From IMG/VR virus record IMGVR_UViG_3300009068_000076, positions 1-39,868 of that record: a stretch of DNA of 39,868 nt; one strand, written 5' to 3'. Position numbers and translations under genes: made by a program. Every line of letters starts with the position of its first letter. The stretch's first letter is position 1. Under the pieces are notes generated by a model that saw only the letters and a program-made list of their open reading frames with translations, was not told the DNA's origin and searched no databases. Positions 34,433 through 39,868 of the stretch are shown here, piece by piece. The stretch comes from a virus.

Positions 34433-34959
34433 TGTGTAATCTCCATTATAGTGAGTTGTGTTGTTGGACATCCATCATAATCCAAGTTATTATTATTTGA
34501 ATAAAAGCCATTGATGTTAAATGTATAACTTGAAAACCCGTTTAGCTGAAGTCTGTACGTAACAGCACTTGTCGAATTTGGACTGTCTGAAAAATTATAA
34601 GTTATGTTATATGTATCATGTTGGCTGCGAGAACCGTAATCATAGTAAATCATACTCCAACCTGCTTGGGGTCTGCTGCCTTCTAGATCACCTATCCCAA
34701 CTGGTGTTGTTCCATTTCTAATAATTCTACCTTTAAGTTCCCAGTAATCAGTACCAAACACTCCAGTCAGTGAACCAATAATTTTACTATTTGCAAACCT
34801 TGGTGTTATACTCAAAAGAATCGGAGTATCATACCATGTGGTTCCACTCTGTGCCTGCGACCAACGATCAGTATAATGAAATTGTAGTGTTTGTACTACA
34901 GTATTTCTATTTACACCATCAGTTGACTGCCATTTATCAAATCCCAGTTGAGAAGTCAT
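34429..34959 (-). CDS. Receptor-binding-like protein A6, 176 aa
   Basis: The third member of the middle triplet. Marks: FDKWQSTDGVNRNTVVQTLQ at the N-terminus, TTWYDTPILLSITPRFANSK (about 39-58), YWELKGRIIRNG (about 71-82), SDSPNSTSAVTYRLQLNG and the ending LTIMEITQ. The ITPxxxxSK block and the final MEI(T/Q/A)Q are shared with A4 and A5. It starts one base into the A5 stop (TAATG). Its last codons ATGGAGATT provide the ribosome binding site for the next gene. The loops in the middle are the most different part of the triplet, fitting receptor-binding variation. Confidence 0.85.
   Translation of the reverse strand: MTSQLGFDKWQSTDGVNRNTVVQTLQFHYTDRWSQAQSGTTWYDTPILLSITPRFANSKIIGSLTGVFGTDYWELKGRIIRNGTTPVGIGDLEGSRPQAGWSMIYYDYGSRSQHDTYNITYNFSDSPNSTSAVTYRLQLNGFSSYTFNINGFYSNNNNLDYDGCPTTQLTIMEITQ
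34441..34444 (-). promoter_or_regulatory. Ribosome binding site embedded in the A6 C-terminal codons
   Basis: GGAG within the A6 codons ATG GAG ATT (Met-Glu-Ile), eight bases before the ATG of YP-motif gene 2, which overlaps the A6 stop as ATGA. It decides the start at 34432 over a longer in-frame one. The same arrangement is seen for A3 (GGAG at 37030-37033) and A6 (GGAG at 34971-34974). Confidence 0.7.
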
Positions 34960-35504
34960 TATTGTTGAATCTCCATTAAGATTAGTGAACAGACTTTGCT
35001 GGCTTCATAACTTGCGCTATTTGTATAGTAATGTGAACGATTGAGGTAGACATTGTTACCATTATAGCTAGAAACTTGTAATTGATATGTCTGAGCAGTT
35101 GTACTTCCTGGAGAATCTAGGAATGTATAACCGCTAGAATATACATTATTTTTGCCTTGGTCGTTTACCATACCTTTATTGTTACAAAAACCTGCCTGTG
35201 GAGAAGTGGAAATGTAGGGAGATGGTCTGCTACCCACACCAATTACAGTGCCGTTGCGTGTGAATCTAGCGGCATGTTCCCAATAAGCAGATGCCCAGTT
35301 TAATGTGCACATTAATAAAACTTTACTGTCTGCATATTTTGGCGTGATGCTGGCTAAGAAACCAGACACGTCATAAAACGTACCACCGCTTGCGCATGCA
35401 ATTGTCATTGAAGATGTTTTGAAATACTCGACAGTCTGTATTACTACATTTCTTGCACTACCATTAGTAGTTAACCATTTATCAAATTTTGCATAAGATG
35501 TCAT
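34959..35504 (-). CDS. Receptor-binding-like protein A5, 181 aa
   Basis: Start chosen at ATG 35504 (MTSYAKFDKWLTTNG), which overlaps the A4 stop as ATGA; the longer in-frame start at 35549 would lie 45 bases inside A4, and A4 and A6 begin at the same relative point. Marks: GGTFYDVSGFLASITPKYAD then SKVLLM, YWEHAARFTRNG, FLDSPGSTTAQTYQLQVSSY and ending LILMEIQQ. It is the second member of the middle triplet, close in order and length to A4 and A6. The ribosome binding site (GGAAA) is weak and lies in the A4 C-terminal codons. Confidence 0.84.
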   Translation of the reverse strand: MTSYAKFDKWLTTNGSARNVVIQTVEYFKTSSMTIACASGGTFYDVSGFLASITPKYADSKVLLMCTLNWASAYWEHAARFTRNGTVIGVGSRPSPYISTSPQAGFCNNKGMVNDQGKNNVYSSGYTFLDSPGSTTAQTYQLQVSSYNGNNVYLNRSHYYTNSASYEASKVCSLILMEIQQ

Positions 35505-36058
35505 TGTGCGATTTCCAATAATGTAATGGTAGAAATTGGCGATGACCAATAGTCTGAGTCGAAGTTACTATAAGCTGGACGATTCATATAAATCGTGTTT
35601 GTGCTATATCCGTTTAATTTAATACCGTAAGTATATGTATTATTAGAGTTCATGGCAATCTGAGGAGTATCAAGGTATTTAATTGAATGTGTATACCAAT
35701 CATATTGAGAGTATGTGGCTGTACCATTATAGTTGTATCCATTGCAGTTAAAAGAACACGCTTGTCTAGCTTCTCGTGGTGTTCCAAGAGCAATCGGTTG
35801 CCCATTTCTAGTAAGCCTTCCTTGTATTTCCCAATACGTAGAACCAAAATGCATATCCATCATAACTAAAACTTTGCTGTCTGGATACTTTAGTGTAATA
35901 GTTGATTGAAAACCAGGAACATTATACCATGTAGTTCCATTGGCCAGTGCCTGAGCCCAAACAGTGCCACCATCATTAAATTGCACTACTTGAACAATAG
36001 CACTGTTTGTGCTACCGCTGGGAGTAGTCCATTTATCAATTTTTGCGTATGAAGGCAT
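35501..36058 (-). CDS. Receptor-binding-like protein A4, 185 aa
   Basis: The first member of the middle triplet: MPSYAKIDKWTTPSGSTNSA, then GTTWYNVPGFQSTITLKYPD, SKVLVMMDMHFGSTYWEIQG, RLTRNGQPI, YLDTPQIAMNSNNTYTYGIK and the ending TLLEIAQ. The overall layout is the widespread marine phage small-fibre fold: a short anchor helix, then a beta-sandwich with an ITPxxxxSK strand and a final strand ending in LEI. It starts three bases after the first YP-motif gene, so the second cassette begins here. Its last codons overlap A5. Confidence 0.85.
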   Translation of the reverse strand: MPSYAKIDKWTTPSGSTNSAIVQVVQFNDGGTVWAQALANGTTWYNVPGFQSTITLKYPDSKVLVMMDMHFGSTYWEIQGRLTRNGQPIALGTPREARQACSFNCNGYNYNGTATYSQYDWYTHSIKYLDTPQIAMNSNNTYTYGIKLNGYSTNTIYMNRPAYSNFDSDYWSSPISTITLLEIAQ

Positions 36059-36061
36059 CGG

Positions 36062-36448
36062 TTAGTCCTTTGGATATGCCACTTTCACTGCCTCGACTGC
36101 TGCAAGATATGCAGTCATCTTAGTACTATCACCTTTTTCTTGCCAATAAACTGCGTCTGCAAGAACTTCCCACGATGGGTATTGTTGTTTACGCAATCTT
36201 TGATATTCAGTTGATTCCCATTCAGCTTCTAATCTAACGATCTCAGCTTCTAATGCTGCCTTTGTTGGAATAACTGTTGAAGTATCAAACAAATTTACGT
36301 TTGCGATTTTGTTAACTGCAGTCGGGTTACCACTGAAATCCAACACTGGTTCCCAAGTAAAGTCTTCACCTGTCATGGAAAAACCAGCACCTGCAGGTTG
36401 GATTAAATTTGATAGTGCATTAGCTGAAAAATTTGGTTTAATAAACAT
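36062..36448 (-). CDS. YP-motif helical protein 1, 128 aa
   Basis: The longest of the three YP proteins, ending the first cassette. The N-terminal half (MFIKPNFSANALSNLIQPAG, then FSMTGEDFTWEPVLDFSGNP) is a head domain unlike the other two; the C-terminal half is helical with ESTEYQRLRKQQYPSWEVLA, DAVYWQEKGDSTKMTAYLAA and VEAVKVAYPKD. The YQxLRxxxYP core and final YPK define the group. It starts nine bases after the A3 stop. Head variation with a kept tail suggests that the head binds a partner specific to each cassette, which is an inference. Confidence 0.83.
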   Translation of the reverse strand: MFIKPNFSANALSNLIQPAGAGFSMTGEDFTWEPVLDFSGNPTAVNKIANVNLFDTSTVIPTKAALEAEIVRLEAEWESTEYQRLRKQQYPSWEVLADAVYWQEKGDSTKMTAYLAAVEAVKVAYPKD

Positions 36449-36457
36449 ATTATATCC

Positions 36458-37021
36458 TTAAGTTGCGATTTCAAAAACTGTAATTTTATTATTGTTGGGG
36501 TAAGTACCGTGACCCATACTAATAGTGCCAGCAGAAGTCCATCCACCTAGCACAACAGTCATAGTAAATGGAGTGCCTTTGGCTAGACCTGGACTGTATA
36601 AGACAGATCTAGTTCTGGACCAACTTATAGTACTAATACCAGAATTATGTGCAAACCCCATCCATGTATCACTACTAGATAAACCAGCGTTCATAGTAAA
36701 TGCATACTGTGCACTGTCATCAGCACCTGGAACATTACTTACCGCATTAGTGACACCAGTCATACCCGTGCGACCCCAGATACCTACATTCCATCCATTA
36801 GTAGCACCAGCTGATACATATCCTTGAAGATCAGCTACGGCTAAAAATTTACTATTATCACTCAATGGATTAATTGTGATACTAAGTGGTGTCTGAATGT
36901 ATGCACCGCCAGGATCTGTTACAGTAAATGATGTAGTATACTGCTGAGACTTTACTTGCAAAATATTCTGATAAACAGAACCATCTCTTGCTGTTAATTT
37001 ATTTGCTTTTAGCGTACTCAC
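36458..37021 (-). CDS. Receptor-binding-like protein A3, 187 aa
   Basis: A GTG start at 37021 overlaps the A2 stop as GTGA. The N-terminus MSTLKANKLTARDGSVYQNI is the usual start of marine phage small-fibre proteins. Marks: YIQTPLSITINPLSDNSKFL, SDTWMGFAHNSGISTISWSR, GTPFTMTVVLGGW and the ending KITVFEIAT. It is the third member of the first triplet, matching A2 in most blocks (for example WMGFGHNS and SWTRTR). The ribosome binding site is the GGAG within the A2 MEI codons, eight bases before GTG. Confidence 0.84.
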   Translation of the reverse strand: MSTLKANKLTARDGSVYQNILQVKSQQYTTSFTVTDPGGAYIQTPLSITINPLSDNSKFLAVADLQGYVSAGATNGWNVGIWGRTGMTGVTNAVSNVPGADDSAQYAFTMNAGLSSSDTWMGFAHNSGISTISWSRTRSVLYSPGLAKGTPFTMTVVLGGWTSAGTISMGHGTYPNNNKITVFEIAT

Positions 37022-37542
37022 GCTGCGATCTCCATAACGTGAATTCTGGAAGTTTGATTATAACCTGGATAATGTGACCATCCAGTACCAGAAGATGTCC
37101 ATCCACCAAACCAAAGTTTATAAGTTAAAGATGTCCCTTTCGGTTGTCCTGGATCGTCAAATGCAGTTCTTGTTCTAGTCCAACTTGATGATGTTAAATT
37201 ACTATTGTGTCCAAACCCCATCCATGCGTCGCTATCACTACCAGCAGCAACACCAGATCTACCAGTGATAAAGACATCTGCGCCTAAACCAATTTTTCTA
37301 GTAAAAGCAATATTCCAACCATTGCTGAAATTAGTACTATAACACTGTTGACTGCATATAATATAGAATCTACTATTAGCTTTTTTTGTAGTAATAGTAA
37401 CATTTAATGGAGTCTCTGAATAAAGTCCATTCGGGTTTGTTACAGAGAATGTTGTAGTTGATGTGCCTTGAGCTAACTGTAAAATTGTATTGTACGTTTC
37501 GCCCGTAGAATTTGCCCAATTGTCTGCTTTTACTATACTCAT
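37018..37542 (-). CDS. Receptor-binding-like protein A2, 174 aa
   Basis: Starts MSIVKADNWANSTGETYNTI, then TTTFSVTNPNGLYSETPLNV, TITTKKANSRFYII, DAWMGFGHNSNLTSSSWTRT, GTSLTYKLWFGGW and ending RIHVMEIAA. It is the second member of the first triplet, sharing the SDxWxGF and final EIA blocks with A1 and A3. The ATGGAGATC codons near the stop double as the ribosome binding site for A3. It starts nine bases after the A1 stop. A fibre-tip beta-sandwich is the most likely fold. Confidence 0.85.
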   Translation of the reverse strand: MSIVKADNWANSTGETYNTILQLAQGTSTTTFSVTNPNGLYSETPLNVTITTKKANSRFYIICSQQCYSTNFSNGWNIAFTRKIGLGADVFITGRSGVAAGSDSDAWMGFGHNSNLTSSSWTRTRTAFDDPGQPKGTSLTYKLWFGGWTSSGTGWSHYPGYNQTSRIHVMEIAA

Positions 37543-37551
37543 GATATTATT

Positions 37552-38073
37552 TTATGCCTCTATTTCAAGAACGATAATTTTATTATGTGGGGTGTGGGTA
37601 GTCCATCCTACAGTGTGATGTCCTGTAGATGCTGAAATTGTAGCATACGTTACATTATACGTAATACTAGTTCCCGCAGCGACATTGGGTGTATCTAAGA
37701 AAGTTCTCATTATATTGTATGAAGTAGCATTACCCCATGCAGAACTATTGCCAAAACCAACCCAACTATCACTACCAGTTCCATTAACACCCAGAACAAG
37801 AGTTCTAGTTCCCCCAATTGTTCTTGCGAATCCAGTATTACAAGCACAGTCTGTTGCTTGAATATATCCAGTAATATCAGACATTAAGAAGAATTTACTA
37901 TTAGCTTTTTTAGATGTTATAGTGACTGAAATATTACAATCATAAAAATTATTAGATGTTCCAGAAGATGCAATCTGAAAGATAGAAGACTGCAGTCCAG
38001 TTGCGGTTTGAAGACATCTATTATAAGATGTATCGTCTAAGGCTTTCCACGTGTCAACATTAAGAGTAGTCAT
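37552..38073 (-). CDS. Receptor-binding-like protein A1, 173 aa
   Basis: Start chosen at ATG 38073 (MTTLNVDTWKALDDTSYNRC); the in-frame start at 38139 overlaps the end of the upstream gene by 56 bases, and the chosen one matches where A2 and A3 begin. Marks: FYDCNISVTITSKKANSKFF, SDSWVGFGNSSAWGNATSYN, FLDTPNVAAGTSITYNVTYA and the ending NKIIVLEIEA. It is the first member of the first triplet and begins the array. It has two extra cysteines close together (TDCACN). The upstream ribosome binding site is weak (AAAGA). Confidence 0.82.
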   Translation of the reverse strand: MTTLNVDTWKALDDTSYNRCLQTATGLQSSIFQIASSGTSNNFYDCNISVTITSKKANSKFFLMSDITGYIQATDCACNTGFARTIGGTRTLVLGVNGTGSDSWVGFGNSSAWGNATSYNIMRTFLDTPNVAAGTSITYNVTYATISASTGHHTVGWTTHTPHNKIIVLEIEA

Positions 38074-38083
38074 TATATAATCT

Positions 38084-38794
38084 TTATACGATTGTCCAAG
38101 TAGATCCGTCCTGAATTGTAACTGTTTTTCCATCAGCAATACTAATCGGTCCAGCTGTCATAGCATTTTTATTTAGAGGGATAGTATAATCTTGGAAGAT
38201 AGTAAGATCATTTAAGAAGAAAATACTATCTGATCCACCACCAATCGCACCAGAAGAAACCACAGTACCAGTTTGACCATTAAACGATAACACACCAGTG
38301 TTTGCAATAGTTGGGTTTGCAGAAACACCATCACCACTTGTTACAGAAATACCATTTCCTGCAGTAATCGTTCTAGTTGATATACCACCATTACCAGTTC
38401 TAACAGTAATACCATTGGTTGATAATCCAGCAAGGGCAGCCAAATCGACATCATATGCTTGTACGTTAACACCAATTTCTAAACCAAGAGTCACTCTAGC
38501 ACCTTCAGCGCTAGAAGCACCAGTACCGCCATCGGCAATTGCTAAGTCAGTAATACCAGAGATAGATCCACCAGTAATAGTTACAGAACTAGACTCTTGA
38601 GTTGCAATGGAACCCAATCCTAGATTAGTTCTTGCAGTTGTTGCAGATTGTAGATCACTAAGATTATTACCAAGTTCTAATTTATTTGTGTTTAGACTTA
38701 GAAAGTTATTATCAATTTCAGCGTTGGTTAGAGGAGTTCCCTTTACAGTTGCCCCAGTACCTGCCGTACTTCTAGTCGTTAATGCAGTTGCCAT
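38084..38794 (-). CDS. Short tail fibre protein, 236 aa
   Basis: Begins MATALTTRSTAGTGATVKGT with PLTNAEIDNNFLSLNTNK, a standard fibre start, then LSDLQSATTARTNLGLGSIA, DLAIADGGTGASSAEGARVT, LGLEIGVNVQAYDVDLAALA and the C-terminus MTAGPISIADGKTVTIQDGS TWTIV, all familiar fibre motifs. A late promoter element (AATAAATA) lies about 32 bases upstream. It is the first gene of the fibre unit that runs through the 3+1 array to the terminator at 31952-31974. Its role is probably a fibre shaft that the small tip proteins build on, by inference. Confidence 0.88.
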   Translation of the reverse strand: MATALTTRSTAGTGATVKGTPLTNAEIDNNFLSLNTNKLELGNNLSDLQSATTARTNLGLGSIATQESSSVTITGGSISGITDLAIADGGTGASSAEGARVTLGLEIGVNVQAYDVDLAALAGLSTNGITVRTGNGGISTRTITAGNGISVTSGDGVSANPTIANTGVLSFNGQTGTVVSSGAIGGGSDSIFFLNDLTIFQDYTIPLNKNAMTAGPISIADGKTVTIQDGSTWTIV

Positions 38795-38825
38795 TTATAG
38801 ATTCCTGTGGTTTAAGCCTACATGT

Positions 38826-38833
38826 TATTTATT
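38826..38833 (-). promoter_or_regulatory. Late promoter element AATAAATA
   Basis: Matches the NATAAATA form described for marine T4-like late promoters, 31 bases before the ATG at 38794 in the gap after the oxygenase stop. It is likely the promoter of the fibre-tip array unit ending at the terminator at 31952-31974. Confidence 0.65.
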
Positions 38834-38839
38834 ATTTAG

Positions 38840-39535
38840 TCAACCTACTAATAGGTTTCCTGAGTGACACCTTATCGCTTCGTCAATTAAAGTTAAGTCG
38901 TTTATATCTACAAAAAATCGTATCATTAAAGCTGGTTTATCGCTGTAATTAAACACATTATGATAGTGATAAGAGTTAAAAATATAAGGAGTTCCATTAG
39001 TATATTTAGAGTCATACGAGACGATTGGTTCTAAAGTAAAATCTGATCCTCTATATTTTCTATAATCTACAACGGAATTCTTAAACCCTTCTGGTATAGA
39101 AATAGGAAGCTGAACTATTAATATGTTCTCTGGTTGGTGAAACTCAAACACATGGCTATGCCAACCTATAATAGTATTCGGCATAACCTCTTCAATTCTA
39201 ACCATTGACTTACCAGCACCTAGTTTTTCTAAAACCATATAGGTATAGGGCATATATTCTGATAAGCCAGTTTTTTGAAATTTACCAAAATTCTTTTCTA
39301 ATTCTGGTCCTCCATCACCTTCCTCTGTACTACAAAATATACTTCCATCAAGACTATAAAGAGCCAAATTATTCCACCCAACAATTTTATGATTGTGGGC
39401 TTTTTGCATATTTGCGTTATAGCTCATTAGAGGATAGGGAAGATCTCTAATTTCTTTTTCAATTCGACTTGCGTCAAACTTAAACAGCATCGGCAGATGC
39501 GGGATTTGTTTAACTTGTTCTAACAAACTGTTCAT
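38840..39535 (-). CDS. Aspartyl/asparaginyl beta-hydroxylase-like oxygenase, 231 aa
   Basis: The C-terminal half resembles the 2-oxoglutarate/Fe(II) double-stranded beta-helix of the aspartyl/asparaginyl beta-hydroxylase family. GWHSHVFEFHQPENILIVQL (from residue 124) gives a first iron-ligand candidate His 126 and the ligand strand; PYIFNSYHYHNVFNYSDKPA (183-202) matches the family F(D/N)(D/S)xxxHxV block, with His 192 as second iron ligand; Arg 206 in MIRFFVDI fits the 2-oxoglutarate-binding Arg. Such enzymes hydroxylate Asp, Asn or other residues. The target here is unknown. The first 26 bases overlap the upstream small gene. It lies directly before the fibre array. The family call is by motif only. 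Confidence 0.7.
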   Translation of the reverse strand: MNSLLEQVKQIPHLPMLFKFDASRIEKEIRDLPYPLMSYNANMQKAHNHKIVGWNNLALYSLDGSIFCSTEEGDGGPELEKNFGKFQKTGLSEYMPYTYMVLEKLGAGKSMVRIEEVMPNTIIGWHSHVFEFHQPENILIVQLPISIPEGFKNSVVDYRKYRGSDFTLEPIVSYDSKYTNGTPYIFNSYHYHNVFNYSDKPALMIRFFVDINDLTLIDEAIRCHSGNLLVG

Positions 39536-39830
39536 AATATGTTCTTATCTGATAAAATTTATCATACTTTGGAGAAAATGTATTTCTGTAGTTATCTAGT
39601 TTGGTTTTAAATTGCTTTACAATATTTTCTGGAACTTCAAGGTTTAATTCGTTTGCAATATCAACTAAAAATTTAATATATTCTTCTTCAAATGCTAAAA
39701 CACAAACTTTGTAGATATATGGAAACTCCACTGAAACATCAGTAAATGGTAAGTTAAATTCTTTATAGTCTACAATCTCTTTTCTATTTCCAGATATAAG
39801 TTCATACATCTGATCATTAAGATTTTGCAT
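39510..39830 (-). CDS. Hypothetical protein, 106 aa
   Basis: A 106-residue, mostly helical, Tyr/Phe/Lys/Glu-rich protein (MQNLNDQMYELISGNRKEIV, ending RTYYEQFVRTS) with no recognisable domain, signal peptide or membrane segment. It overlaps the oxygenase by 26 bases, suggesting coupled translation and perhaps a partner or regulator of it. There is no good Shine-Dalgarno before the ATG at 39830, and a late promoter element lies only 11 bases upstream, so a near-leaderless start is possible; an alternative ATG at residue 7 is no better. The gene could start elsewhere to the right of the window edge. Confidence 0.6.
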   Translation of the reverse strand: MQNLNDQMYELISGNRKEIVDYKEFNLPFTDVSVEFPYIYKVCVLAFEEEYIKFLVDIANELNLEVPENIVKQFKTKLDNYRNTFSPKYDKFYQIRTYYEQFVRTS

Positions 39831-39840
39831 TGATAAGACA

Positions 39841-39848
39841 TATTTATT
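39841..39848 (-). promoter_or_regulatory. Late promoter-like element AATAAATA
   Basis: A NATAAATA match 10 bases before the ATG at 39830. If used, the leader would be only a few bases long. It is weaker than the others because of its closeness to the start and the AT-rich surroundings. Confidence 0.45.
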
Positions 39849-39868
39849 TTTGCTTGGCGATATAATCT

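Noticed and set aside
34936-36050. GATAAATGG boxes resembling late promoters in the A-type genes
   Set aside because: They are the codons Asp-Lys-Trp of the conserved DKW motif at the start of these proteins, and have G instead of the final A.

Overview
The window is a compact block of a T4-like (tailed, contractile) bacteriophage genome. Every supported gene is on the minus strand, so transcription runs from the right edge to the left. The DNA is AT-rich by eye. The head-neck-tail genes follow the T4 order (13, 14, 15, 17, 18, 19, 20, 67). The fibre proteins, Gly/Ser/Thr-rich with LTNKTLTSP-type repeats and ITPxxxxSK motifs, look like those of marine T4-like viruses of cyanobacteria or SAR11-like hosts. 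The host cannot be fixed from this window. I saw no tRNA, rRNA, CRISPR array, insertion sequence or integrase.

Layout in transcription order. (1) 39830-38840: a small unknown gene overlapping an aspartyl/asparaginyl beta-hydroxylase-like oxygenase. (2) 38794-31977: a short fibre protein, then an unusual array in which three related small beta-rich proteins are followed by one small helical protein with a conserved Tyr-Pro motif, and this 3+1 pattern occurs three times in a row. Genes are joined by ATGA, GTGA or TAATG overlaps or very short gaps, and the block ends at a strong intrinsic terminator (31952-31974). (3) 31924-10209: a late promoter followed by eleven fibre and virion structural genes, several very large. 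They include a 1753-residue protein built of five repeats of about 345 residues and a 1293-residue relative carrying two carbohydrate-binding-like modules. (4) 10169-1: neck proteins gp13 and gp14, tail terminator/sheath stabiliser gp15, large terminase gp17, sheath gp18, tube gp19, portal gp20, prohead core gp67-like, a probable second core protein, and a gene cut by the left edge.

The unit makes the late virion parts: the right two-thirds supplies a large and redundant set of tail-fibre and receptor-binding candidates, and the left quarter supplies neck, tail, packaging motor and portal. Late promoters of the form NATAAATA (T4 gp55-type) punctuate it, some inside the 3' end of the preceding gene. 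No gp16 (small terminase) lies between gp15 and gp17, its T4 position. The sheath, gp14 and gp13 each carry extra beta-rich insertions; the sheath and gp14 share the same GxGY repeat type.

The most notable feature is the three-fold 3+1 array at 31977-38073, which I read as a diversified receptor-binding cassette. No non-coding stretch exceeds about 100 bases.
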